Assembly (NCBI GenBank): GCA_033557465.1 | Contig: CM066033.1 | Coordinates: 904,978,808-905,042,807 of the forward strand | DNA from: Ichthyophis bannanicus | Taxonomy: Eukaryota > Chordata > Amphibia > Gymnophiona > Ichthyophiidae | Reading direction: 5' to 3' | DNA length: 64,000 nucleotides | Shown: positions 34,557 through 44,872 of the stretch, piece by piece | Position numbering within the stretch: the stretch's first letter is position 1 | Layout of the letters: each line of letters begins with the position of its first letter | Notes under the pieces: model-generated | The model's database searches: none | What the model was told of the DNA's origin: nothing | What the model saw: only the letters and a program-made list of their open reading frames with translations | Program-made: the position numbers and the translations under genes

Positions 34557-37500
34557 ACTAATGATCTCTCTCTTCACATGATGTGTCAAAAGTATGAAAG
34601 TCATCTGAGCTTCTACAGAAAGCTTAGGTTTGATCTCTTCTAGTACTGACTGGTTTGTTCTTTGAGTAGTCCATGGTATACACAGTATTCGTCACCAGCA
34701 TCAAAATTCAAAGACATCAATTTTCTTCCCGTCTATTTTTTTCACTGTCCACTTTCGCATCCATATGATGCTATTGAAAATTCTATACCAAGATTCAACT
34801 CATTCAAGCCACGGTGAGAGACATCTCTGCTCTTGAGAATCTTGTCTAGGTCCTTCATAGCAATTATGTCAAGAGCAATGCGTCGTCTGATTTCTTGACT
34901 GCTTGTTGTTTCTTTATTGATAGTTGATCCAAGTAGGTTAAAGTTGTCCACTATTTCAATTTCTTCTCCATCAGCAATGAACTTATTGATTTTTCCAGTT
35001 GTCAGGATCTTTGTCTTCTTTACATTAAAGTGCAGCCCATTTTAAGACACTGTTCTTTGAGAAGCAAAGGTTTCAGATTGTCTTCACTTTCAGCAAGTAA
35101 TGTGGTATCATCAGCATAGCGAAGATTGTTGATGAGTCTCCCACCAGTTTTAACACCTCTGTTGTCTTCATACAGTCCTGCTTCTCTGATGATTTGTTCC
35201 ACATATAAATTAAACAGGTAGGAGGAAAGTATGCAGCCTTGTTGTACACCTTTGCTGATTTTAAACCATTCTGTTTCTCCCTTTTCCATTCAAACTCTTG
35301 CTTCTTGATCAATGTAAAGGTTGTACAAGAGAACGATCTGGTGTTCTGGTAGACCCATGCTTCTTAATGTGGCCCAGAGTTTCTCATGGTTTACACAGTC
35401 AAAAGTCTTGCTGTAGTCAATAAAATACATACAGATATCCTTTTGGTATTCTTTAGTCTTTTCAAGGATCCATTTCACATCTGCGATGATATTTCTCGTT
35501 CCTTGCCCTTTCCTGAACCCTGCTTGCACTTCAGGCAGTTCTCGTTCCAGGTATGGTTGTAGTCTCTGCTGAATAATCTTCAGTAGAATCTTGTGGCGTG
35601 TGGGATCAGGGCAATTGTGCGATAATTTCCACAGTCAGTTGGATCACCTTTCTTTAGTATTGGTATAAACATACAGAGTGGCCCAAAAAAAGTGAGAACA
35701 TCTCGTAGCATATACGTTATTTAAAAATTCAAAAAGACAGATGTAAACGATTGACAAATTAAAAAAAAAAAAAGATGGCGACCGGAAATTGTCGAAATAA
35801 AAACGTTATATAGCTAGAAAAGGTAAATAAGTAAACCATTTAAGCTTTTAATTTACGAGATGTTCTCACTTTTTTTGGGCCACCCTGTAGATCTTTTCCA
35901 GTCAGTTGGCCATGATATTGTCTTCCAAATTTCCTGGCAGAACCTTGTAAGTATGGTAACAGCTGCATCAGATTGCTGTAATATTTCAATGGGAATGCCA
36001 TCAATGCCTGGTGCTTTGTTCTTTGATAGGCTTTCAAATCTGTTTTGACTTCTTCTTTCATCACCAATGGTTCCGAATCATAAGGTACAGGTTGAAACAG
36101 CTGTTGGTCCACTTGATCTTTATCATATAATAACTCTGTATATTCTTTCCACCTTTTCTTGATCTTCTCAGCATCATTCAACATGGATCCTTGAACATCT
36201 TGTAACATTCCAATTCGAGGCGTGATCTTTTTCTTTAACTCTCGTAACTTTAGGAAAGCCGATTGTGTTCTTCCTCTAATAGTTTCTGCTTCTTTTTCCT
36301 TGCATGTGTCATTGTAATACTTCTCCTTGTCTTGTGTTGCTGCACATTGGAAATCTCTGATAAGTTCCGAGATTGCCTTTCTTTCTCCTCTGGCTTTGCA
36401 GGCTGTTTTTAAATTCCAGTGGTATATTCTCAAGGTCATATTTTGCTACATTCATGAGTGGCTTGCTCTTTTTCAACTTTAGCTTGAGTTTGCATACTAG
36501 TAATTAGTGATCTATACCACAGTCAACTCTAGGTTTTGTCTTTATGGATGTCATAGAGCTTTTCCATTGTTGACTTCCACAGATGTAGTCAATTTGATTT
36601 TTGTAGAATCCATTGGATGAAATCCATGTGTACAGTTGCCACTTGTGTTGCTGGAAGAAGGTGTTTCTCTAGCTTCATTTCTATTGCCAAGTCCATATTT
36701 TCCAACCACTTTGCCTTCTTTGTTGCCAACTTTAATGTTCTAGTCACCCATGACTATCAGGATATCCTGTTTGCATGTTCTGTCAATTTCAGCTTGTACT
36801 TGTTCATAGAACTCAACTTCATCCTCTTCTGCAGCTGTTGTTGGGGCATATACTTGAATTATAATTGTGCTGATGGGCATTCCTCATAAACAAATAGAAA
36901 TTAAGTGTTCACTGATTGCATTGTATTTCATTACAGTTCTTGCAATTTTCTTCGTAAGTATAAATGCAAAACCATTTATTCGTTGTCTTTCATTTCCAGC
37001 ATAGTAGACCATGTGATCATCAGATGCAACGTACCTGATGCCAGTCCATTTCAGTTTGCTGACACCCAGCAGATCGAGTTGCCTCATGTTCCATTTCATT
37101 TTTGACCACTTCCAACTTCCTTTAGTTCATGCTTCATACGTTCCATGTCCCAATATATAAGACATCTTTGCAGCTTCTGACTCATTTCATGCACAGCTGC
37201 ATCAGCAGTCAGACGTCCCAAGGGCTTTGATCCAATCACATCATAAATGCTGGCTTTTTTCTGAAAAGTCTTCAGCTCCTACCCAGTAGCCAGTTGAGTG
37301 CCTTCGACCTGGGGGCTCATCTTCCAGCACTATAGTGTAGTTTGTTATGTTGTGACTATCCATTGGGTTTTCATGGCAAGAGTTTCAGGCCTTACTTCCG
37401 CGCAGTTTTAGTATTGTTGCCATTGTCACAGAAATGCGATCCTCTGTCACAAATACTGTCCCATTCTGCTGCTGCACAGATGGCTGGTTTGTCTTGGTAT

Positions 37501-37622
37501 GGCACCTCAGCTGAGACCTGTCCATCTTGGGAGACCCTGCCAGTAGTTAAGCTACTGATAGCTTAGCCCTCAGCATCACTGATGCACACAAGCTCTCACA
37601 GCACGACAAGCTGCAAACCAAG
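34557..37622 (-). pseudogene. RTE/BovB LINE ORF2, interrupted
   Basis: Minus-strand blocks: EN-like LGVSKLKWTGIRY near 37000-37090; N-terminal RT AISELIRDFQ...DKEKYYND near 36270-36390; QAGFRKGQGTRNIIADVKWILEK and FIDYSKTFDCVNHEKLW (motif A) at 35290-35529; GVQQGCILSSYLFNLY and NNLRYADDTTLLAE (B and C) at 35020-35289; LGSTINKETTSSQEIRRRIAL at 34742-34951. This is the RTE/BovB lineage. YADD is intact but frameshifts are many. A mariner MITE sits at 35674-35887. The 3' end lies at 25620-25796 on the far side of the inserted CR1/DIRS-A block. Confidence 0.88.
35674..35887. mobile_element. Mariner-like MITE with TA target duplication
   Basis: 214 bp with terminal inverted repeats of 34 bp (CAGAGTGGCCCAAAAAAAGT... 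and CAGGGTGG..., one mismatch), flanked by TA at 35672-35673 and 35888-35889. RTE sequence is continuous across it. Confidence 0.9.
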
Positions 37623-37924
37623 TAAGGGTACTTTTTCTATTATTTTTGCTATGAATGGTAGACTAGATATAAGAGACAGGTTCATTTTTATCCAGCACAG
37701 AGTTCTTTAGTATTGGGCATTCTGAGGCCATCTTTAGGCTAGCAGGTATATATCTCTCAGTTAGAGACAGTTGTGCTATCTTTGTTAATGTTAATGTTAA
37801 TGTTTTTATCAAGCTCACTGGGGTCAAGGGGGAGGCTGTTGTATTTTTATTTAAGTGCCGTCAAGTCAGTGCTGCCTCCTGGTTTTTCTTAGCAAGGTAT
37901 GAACAGAAGTAGATTGGCAAGGCC
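37623..37924. other. Unassigned stretch
   Basis: No gene seen. 'AAGTGCCGTCAAGTCAGTGCTGCCTCCTGG' near 37855 faintly resembles an RTE or SINE end. Confidence 0.4.
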
Positions 37925-38060
37925 TTTTCTTTCAAGGCAATGGAGGGTAAAGTGATTTGCCCAAGGTCACAAGGAGTGCTAGTGGGAATTGAACCCAGAT
38001 CTCTTGGATGCTAGACTGTTGCTCTAACAACTAGGCTACTCCTCCACTCATTTGTCCGGG
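37925..38060 (-). mobile_element. CORE-SINE, antisense
   Basis: On the minus strand: GGAGTAGCCTAGTTGTTAG (box A, 38027-38044), GGTTCAATTCC (box B, about 37984-37994), then CTTGTGACCTTGGGCAAATC and ACTTTACCCTCCATTGCC (CORE). Confidence 0.75.
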
Positions 38061-38079
38061 ACTGTTTTCACCCCTTACA

Positions 38080-38311
38080 GATGGTATGTTATGTATTATA
38101 ACCCATGTTGTAACTTATTTGGTATAGTTATTCTATGTATATACTGTAATGTAGTCTGTGTTATGTTATCCCGTTATTACCGCTCTGATTTTATGAAGAG
38201 TGGTATATGTTTCGCCCACCTCTGTTTAACTTTGTATTGTACTGTACTGTGTCTGCTTTGATTGAATGAAAAAGCGGGATATAAATCTGTTTAAATAAAT
38301 AAATAAATTAT
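38080..38311 (+). mobile_element. LINE/SINE 3' tail
   Basis: CTGCTTTGATTGAATGAAAAAGCGGGATATAAA followed by (TAAA)n. It resembles the tail at 6885-6950 in both sequence and repeat. Confidence 0.5.
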
Positions 38312-38438
38312 GTTTGCTATGTTGTCTGTTGTTATAGAACTGAATGCTTGTCAGGAAGTATTTGTTGAGATGAAATGTTCAAAACCACCACTGGCCAAAA
38401 AAGTCTCTCTTTTAGGACTGGATAACTTTGCAGCTCTG

Positions 38439-39200
38439 ATAATGTTACATTAAAACATTAAAAGAATCCAACTAGCACAAAATGCAGCAGCTAGAATTAT
38501 AATGAAAGTACACTCATTTCAACACATAACACCAATACTAGCATCCCTGCACTGGTTACTAATACAAAGCAGGATAATATATAAAACAACAATAACTTCA
38601 TTCAAAGCTTTAAATGACATGGCTCCAATCACACTAAGTAAACTAATTAGCAAAGAATCACAAAAAGCTACTCACAGAAAAGGACAATCAAATAAACTAA
38701 GGACTCCTAATGATTTCATAAAAGCAAATAAATTAACTAATAATAGAGCCTTTTCACACGCAGCCCCAACCATTTGGAACTCCCTCCCAGAGGATCTACG
38801 AACTTTAACTGAGATTATGGAATTCCGTAAAAAACTGAAAACCTATTTTCCATGCACTACAGCAACATAGATAATCCCTCGATCAACTCAGCAAAGGCTA
38901 AAAGATACCTGACTGAGTCAAATTAATTCCAACAACTTAAACAGATAATATACCGAGCTGAAAATGTACCGTGATTCAATTCTAAAGTTCCCACAAACTT
39001 GTAATTGTATATAGTTTATAATGTTTTGTTTTGTTTTGCATTAACACATGCTGTTAGCTGATATATTGTTTACTGTTACAAGATGTTCCATGTAAAACCA
39101 AGCTCCTGCTTTGTTGATTGTTGTTTATTGTAAACCGCAACTGATCTCCGGAAGATGCGGTATATAAATGATTGTTAAATAAATAAATAAATAAATCTGA
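38439..39200 (+). mobile_element. L2-like LINE, 3' end
   Basis: Plus-strand frame 38502-38870: HITPILASLHWL ... KGQSNKLRTPNDFIKANKLT ... WNSLPEDLRTLTEIMEFRKKLKTY, then 3' UTR, CCGCAACTGATCTCCGGAAG and (AAAT)n. Same subfamily as 7080-7722 but longer at the 5' side. Confidence 0.8.
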
Positions 39201-39279
39201 ATTCTTAAAAAGCATACAATAAAGCCCCAAAGGAAAGACTCCTTAGTATCCTATCCAACAGCTTTTTAATTTTCTGTCA

Positions 39280-39480
39280 TACTGTGGATTAGTAACCGGT
39301 CAAAAGATCAGAAATAACAGATATGAATGGTCAGTGTTCCCAAGGAGAGAAGTGAATAGTGGACTGCCCCAGGAACTGGCATTATTTAACATTCATCAAT
39401 GATCTGAAAAAAAGAGCAGTGAGTAAGGTAATCTTAAATTGCAAAATTATTCGCAATAGTTAAATGTAAAAAATTGCAGG
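39280..39480 (+). mobile_element. CR1-like fragment, sense
   Basis: Degraded 'AAGTGAATAGTGGACTGCCCCAGG...' corresponds to the VNSGVPQGS motif B region of CR1 (compare 32800 on the other strand). Old. Confidence 0.55.
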
Positions 39481-39951
39481 AGGATGTTGCAAGACAGGGG
39501 AATTTGTCCAAGGCACCCCGGACCCATGCATCTGACACTGGGAGGCTCTCAACTGAAGAGTAATGAATACTAAATGGGAACTGGCTCATACACTGACAGG
39601 AAAGGAGAAAGAAAAAATTTCATCCATAGCAGAAAATGGCAGCATGTCAATGCAAATTTTTTAATGCTGTGGTTATCTGCATGCCATTAGTCTACTGGAC
39701 CAAGTAAACATTTTTTTTCAAAATGTGTGTTGGAACACTGTGCTAAAGCTTAGTGCATGGTTCTAAGGTATGGCTTATGATATCAGCCTTAGAAAGCTGT
39801 TCCATCTCGGCACCACTGGATGTATGCCTGATTAACCCTGCTTGCTGATGGAGAACAAATTTATTTATGTACATTTGAGAGAAAGGTGGATGGAAAAAAC
39901 AAACCACCACTAAAACTGTTAACAAGGAAATAACTTTCATACACAAAGCAT
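39481..39951. other. Unassigned stretch
   Basis: No supported feature. Confidence 0.4.
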
Positions 39952-41351
39952 AATTACTCTCCTGTGACAGGTGTTCTTTGCGGATAGCAGAAATCAGTCC
40001 CCGGAGAACACCTCATATATGGGTGATATCGACGTCAATGGAGCCCACGCAGAAGTATCTCCCCAACTTTTGAAGAAAGCCATTGGGAGATGCATCACGC
40101 ATGAGTGGTCCCCTTCCTGCCCACAGGTGCCATCTTGCCTCAGTCCAATGACATAGCTAAGAAGGCAAAAATAAAATATGGTAAAGAAGCAACTCCAAGG
40201 GGAGGAGGGAGGGTTGTGAGGACTGATTCCTACTGTCCCTGGAAAACACCTGTTACATGTGAGTAACTATGCTTTCTCTGAGAACAAGTAGGAAGTCAGT
40301 TCTCACATATGGGACTCCCCAACTTCAGGCTACCGAGGACCTGTACAAGACCTCTACAAGATCAAAGTGTCCAGCAGGGAACCAGCACTCCGGTAGCCTG
40401 AACACAGAAGGGTTGGAGAACAGGAGTTGTTTACACCCCGAATAGATTACGGAGTATGACCTGGCCGAAGGCACCATCCCGTTGGGGCTCCCTCTCCTGC
40501 AGAAGTGAGCTGAGAAGGTATGGACCGGAGATCAGGTGGCAGACCGGCAGATTTCCGTCACAGGTACAGAATGCAGATTTACCACAAAGGTAGCCATGGC
40601 CTTGATGCGGTGCACCATGATCCGATCGTCCAGTGAGATCCCAGCCTGCTCATAGGCGAGGGAAATACAGCCAACCATCCAAGTGGACAGAGTTCGCTTG
40701 GTCACTGGAAGCCACAGTTGACTGGGGTTATAGGAGACGAAAAGCTGAGGCACTTTGCAGTGGCCCTACATCTGTTGCAGATAGAAGGACAGGGCCCTCT
40801 TACAATCCAGAGTATGGAGAACGGTCTCTGTCTTGCTGGCGTGAGGTCTCGGGAAGAAGATGGGAAGAGATTGAGGTGGAAGGGGGACATCACCTTTGGA
40901 AGAAACGTGGGGTGTTTGCGGACCACCACCCTTTTCTTGTAGAACCTCGTATAGGGAGGCTCTGCCATCAGAGTCTGGGGCTCACTGACCCTGCGAGCCG
41001 ATGTGAGTGCTACAAGAAAGACAACCTTACAGGAGAGGAACTGTAGGTGGCAAATAGCCAAGGGCTCAAACGGCAGCTTAGTGACCTATGAGTACTACAT
41101 TGGGATCCCACTCTGCCACTGATGGGCGGACAGGAGGCTTGGACAACATGAGGCCCCCACAGGAAATGAGAAACAAGGGTTGAGCTGAGAAGGGTTTGCT
41201 CTCAACTGAGTGGTGGTGCACCGCAATGGCACTCAGATGCACCCTGACTGAGTTGGACTTCAGTCCCACCTGGGGAATTGGAGGTGCCTCCAACAGGTGG
41301 AGAAGCAGCGGGAACCCAGGTTCTGGGGGCTACCAGTATCAGTGATAGCAC
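39952..41351 (-). pseudogene. DIRS-C, 3' part: terminus and tyrosine recombinase
   Basis: The left terminus (TAATTACTCTCCTGTGACAGGTG) and internal complementary region (about 40225-40315) resemble DIRS-A. The recombinase is in fragments 41293-41078 (SNSVRVHLSAIAVHH, KPPVRPSVAEWDPNVV), 41061-40702 (LTSARRVSEPQTL, first catalytic Arg) and 40753-40532 (LPVTKRTLSTWMV, VHRIKAMATF, EICRSAT). Near 41330 the reading passes into the C-terminal pol block (LSLILVAP), so the pol/recombinase junction carries an internal deletion. Interrupted by DIRS-B at 41352. Confidence 0.82.
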
Positions 41352-41831
41352 AGTTACTTACCTGTAACAGGTGATCTCTGGGAACAGCAGGAATTAGTCT
41401 TCACATATGGGTATCGTCGGTACCGACAGAGCCTGCACGGGAACGCTCCTCAGCGTCCAAAAGGAAAGCTTTTGGGAGCACTCCACAGCGCCTGCGCGCT
41501 GCCTTCCCGCCTTTCCCAACCGTCTCTCTCCAGTTCGAGTTTTAAAGCTGAGACAAAGAGAGAGAGAGAGGAAAGGAAAGATAGATAGAGAGATACAACT
41601 CCTAGGGGAGGTGGGAGGGTTGTGAAGACTAATTCCTGCTGTTCCCAGAGATCACCTGTTACAGGTAAGTAACTGTGCTATCTCCAGGAACAAGCAGGAA
41701 TGAGTCTTCACATATGGGGACTCCCCAGCTAGAGATGCCTGGGAGATCACCCGAATTGTGAACCCCTGGAAGGGCTCCATCTCCACCTATGAATCTCAGG
41801 CATCCAGTCAGGGATGGAGGGCAGGAGTTGA

Positions 41832-42870
41832 TTAGGTATGGAACAGGTGTTTGAGAACAGCCTGACCAAACAAGGCATCCCGGCGGGAATCCTTGTCCAA
41901 GCGGTAATGGGCTGTGAAGGTATGAACCGAGGCCCAGGTGGCTGCTCGACAGATTTGGTCGATGGACACAGAGTTTAGATGAGCCATAGAGGCTGCCATG
42001 GCCCTCACATTGTGAGCTGTGACATGGCCTTCCAGAGAAAGTTTCTTACTCTGGTAGGCGAAGGAGCAATCCAATTGGACAAAGTTCTTTTAGAGACTGG
42101 AAGTCCTAAATGGGAAGGATCAAAAGCAACAAAAAGTTGGGAGGACTTTCTATGTTGCTGTGTTCTTTGTAAATAGAAAGCAAGTGCTCTTTTGCAATCC
42201 AGGGTATGAAGACTCCTCTCTGCACTTGATGCATGAGGTCCTGGAAAGAAGACAGGTAAATATACCTCCTGGTTCAGATGAAAGGGTGAGACCACTTTAG
42301 GCATAAAGTGTGGATTAGTTCTGAGAACTACCTTGTCATGATGGAACCTTATATAAGGAGGATTAGCCACTAGAGCTTGTAACTCACTGATACGGTGAGG
42401 TGAGTGCAATGAGAAAAATAACCTTCCAAGAAAGGAATTTCAAGGAGGTAGTGGCTAAGGGTTCAAAGGGTGGCTTCATAAGCTGGCCAAGAACCAGATT
42501 TAAGTCCCATGCCACTGGAGGTGGTCTAATGGGAGGTTTAGTTAAAAGAAGGCCTCTCATGAATCTTGCTATAAGAGGATGAGATGAAATAGGTTGTCCA
42601 TTAAGAGGCTTCAGGGATGCTGCAATAGCACTCAAATGGACCCTTATTGAATTTGTTTTAAGGCCTGCATGGGATAAATGCAGCAAATAGTCCAGTAACA
42701 AATTCAAAGGTATTGCAGATGGGTTAAGACCATTTTCTGCACACCAAATGGAAAACCTTTTCCATTTAAAAGCATAAGAGCGTCTGGTGGAAGGCTTTCT
42801 GGAAGCATGAAGGATATCCTTCACTTGCTGAAAAAGGTGTAAATCTTGAAGGTCTAGGCCTTCAGCAACC
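41832..42870 (-). pseudogene. DIRS-B tyrosine recombinase, two frameshifts
   Basis: The N-terminal DNA-binding part lies in the long frame ending at 42384 (ASRKPSTRRSYAFKWKRFSI, LHLSHAGLKTNSIRVHL). Then 42409-42005 has HRISELQALVANPPYIRF (catalytic Arg box) and 42074-41832 has AHNVRAMAAS (H-x-x-R) and TFTAHYRLD (Tyr). All four catalytic positions are present, but across three frames. Confidence 0.85.
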
Positions 42871-44690
42871 AGGCTTTGAGATGAAGAGACTGAGGATTTG
42901 GATGCCACAGGGTTCCCTCCTCTTGGGAGAGGAGATCTGGAGCAGACCACAGGTCCAGGGAGGGAGCTTGAGAGAGATGCAGAAGTAGAGGGTACCACAC
43001 TTGGCATGGCCAATGTGGTGCTATGAGGATCATAGACCCCTTGTCTCTCTGAAGCTTGAACAGAGTCTTGGGGATGAGGGGAATAGGTGGAAAGGCATAG
43101 AGGAAGTCTTGCCCCCAGTGAAGGAGGAAGGCATCCCTGGCCTGAACTCCGTGACATGGAATCCTGGAACAAAACCGGGGAAGTTTGGCATTCCACGGAC
43201 TTGCAAACAGGTCTATGTCTGGGGTACCCCAAATCCGAAAAATTCTGGCTATCTGGTCCCCATGGAGGGACCATTCGTGTGGAAGCAGAACTCGACTGAG
43301 TCTGTCTGCCCAAGAGTTTTGAACCCCTGGAAGATATACTGCCATGAGATGGATTTGATGCTCTCTGGCGAAGGCCCACAATCTCAGAGCTTCGTTTCAA
43401 AGCGACAGAGAGCCCGTCCCCCCCTGCTTGTTCCCATAGAACATGGCTACCTGATTGTCCGTATGGATGAGGACTGTCTTGTAGCTGAGCAGGGTGTGAA
43501 ATACTCTGAGAGCCAAGAAGATTGCTCTGAGCTCTAAGAGGTTGATATGAAGAGATGTCTCCTGTGGAGACCAGATGCCTTGAGTGGAGAGATCTTGAAG
43601 ATGAGCTCCCCAACCCCTTGGAGAGGCATCTGTTGTAAGGGTTGCTTGGGGTAACACCTGTTGAAAGGGGGACCCCAACAATAGATTTTGAGTGGACTTC
43701 CACCAGTGGAGGGACCAAAAGAGGCGACTGGAGGTTGCTACTTTGTCTGACAGGCAACCTGATGCCTGGGTCCATTGGGAGGATAGAGTCCACTGAGCTG
43801 CCCTCATGTGAAGGCGAGCATAAGGAACCACATGCACTGTGGATGCCATGTGGCCTAAGAGTTGCAACATCTCTCGAGCAGTTAAATGGGATTTTAACTG
43901 AATCTGGGAGGCTAACTGCACCAGGCGTAGGCAACGGGCCCGGGGAAGATAGGCCCTTGCAGTTGTGGTATCCAGTAAGGCCCCTATGAACTCTAGAGAC
44001 TGAGTAGAGGTGAGATGGGATTTTGGAATGTTGATTACCAGTCCCAGATACTGAAGAACACGCCTTGTGCAGGCCAGGGAAGTCTGGGCCTCTGATTGGG
44101 ATGGAGCTCGGATGAGCCAGTCGTCCAGATATGGGAATACGAATATCCCCAGAGTGCGTAGAAATGCAGCTACTTCTGCCATGCATTTGGTGAACACTCT
44201 TGGAGCAGTGGCCAGACTGAAAGGAAGCACTTTGTATTGGTAGTGCTTTCCTTGGTAAAGGAACCGAAGGAACCTTCTGTGTGTTGGATGGATGAGGACA
44301 TGGGTGTACGCATCCTTGAGGTCTAGAGAACAAAGCCAGTCCTGACTCTGGAGGTATGGAAGGAGAGTACCAAGAGAAATCATCTTGAATTTCTCCTTGC
44401 ATAGAAACTTGTTCAACTCTTTGAGATCTAGAATGGGTCTGTAGCCCCCTGTTTTCTTTGGGATGAGAAAATAGGGGGAGTAGAACCCTGAGCCCTATTG
44501 AAGCAGGGGAACTTCTTCTATTGTCCCTTGGGCAAGAAGGGTAGCAATCTCTTGACCTAGAAGGTCGAGAAGAGAAGTTGGAGAGTTGAACTGTTTCACC
44601 ATGGTGTGTGGAGGAAGGTTTAAGAAATGTAGCTTGTATCCCTCCCTTATAATGGAGAGGGTCCATTTCTCTGCTGTGATTTGTTCCCAT
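42384..44690 (-). CDS. Long overlapping frame spanning DIRS-B pol into the recombinase
   Basis: A 768-codon frame stays open across the whole RT/RNase H region in an alternative frame and ends as the recombinase N-terminal domain. The upstream two-thirds is S/P/G/R-rich and has no domain I recognise. In DIRS elements the recombinase ORF overlaps pol, so part of this frame is genuinely coding. Whether the start lies near 44690 or much closer to 43000 cannot be decided from sequence alone. The frame being open through 1.6 kb of overlap is unusual. Confidence 0.45.
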   Translation of the reverse strand: MGTNHSREMDPLHYKGGIQATFLKPSSTHHGETVQLSNFSSRPSRSRDCYPSCPRDNRRSSPASIGLRVLLPLFSHPKENRGLQTHSRSQRVEQVSMQGEIQDDFSWYSPSIPPESGLALFSRPQGCVHPCPHPSNTQKVPSVPLPRKALPIQSASFQSGHCSKSVHQMHGRSSCISTHSGDIRIPISGRLAHPSSIPIRGPDFPGLHKACSSVSGTGNQHSKIPSHLYSVSRVHRGLTGYHNCKGLSSPGPLPTPGAVSLPDSVKIPFNCSRDVATLRPHGIHSACGSLCSPSHEGSSVDSILPMDPGIRLPVRQSSNLQSPLLVPPLVEVHSKSIVGVPLSTGVTPSNPYNRCLSKGLGSSSSRSLHSRHLVSTGDISSYQPLRAQSNLLGSQSISHPAQLQDSPHPYGQSGSHVLWEQAGGDGLSVALKRSSEIVGLRQRASNPSHGSISSRGSKLLGRQTQSSSASTRMVPPWGPDSQNFSDLGYPRHRPVCKSVECQTSPVLFQDSMSRSSGQGCLPPSLGARLPLCLSTYSPHPQDSVQASERQGVYDPHSTTLAMPSVVPSTSASLSSSLPGPVVCSRSPLPRGGNPVASKSSVSSSQSLVAEGLDLQDLHLFQQVKDILHASRKPSTRRSYAFKWKRFSIWCAENGLNPSAIPLNLLLDYLLHLSHAGLKTNSIRVHLSAIAASLKPLNGQPISSHPLIARFMRGLLLTKPPIRPPPVAWDLNLVLGQLMKPPFEPLATTSLKFLSWKVIFLIALTSPYQ

Positions 44691-44872
44691 CTGGGAGCAA
44701 AGTGAGCTAGCCTTCCTGGGATGGTGAGAGGCTCTGGATGTTCTAGAGCCAGAAATGTTAAGTTCTCTAGTGGAAAGTCAAAGGCCCTGAGGAGGCTGAG
44801 GCTGTTGGGCCGTAGCAGTCCTCGCAGCCTGAGGCTTAGCTTGTTTTGGTTGTTGCTGTCTCTTTGTAGCAA
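42854..44872 (-). pseudogene. DIRS-B reverse transcriptase / RNase H, one stop and one frameshift
   Basis: The frame 44872-44495 (N-terminal) stops at a single TAG near 44497 and continues in the same frame through 44416-43397: RPILDLKELNKF region, LCSLDLKDAYTHVLIHPTH (A), LPFSLATAPRVF (B), FPYLDDWLI (C), LLGHMAST, then RNase H TLTTDAS, NLLELRAIFLAL and IHTDNQVAMF. A frameshift near 43395 leads into 43381-42854: NSWADRLSR and the DIRS C-terminal block IDLFASPWNAKLPRFCSR ... YAFPPIPLIPKTLF ... MILIAPHWPCQVWYP. Confidence 0.9.

Noticed and set aside
43001..43537. 178-codon plus-strand ORF
   Set aside because: Antisense shadow of DIRS-B RNase H and the pol C-terminal block.
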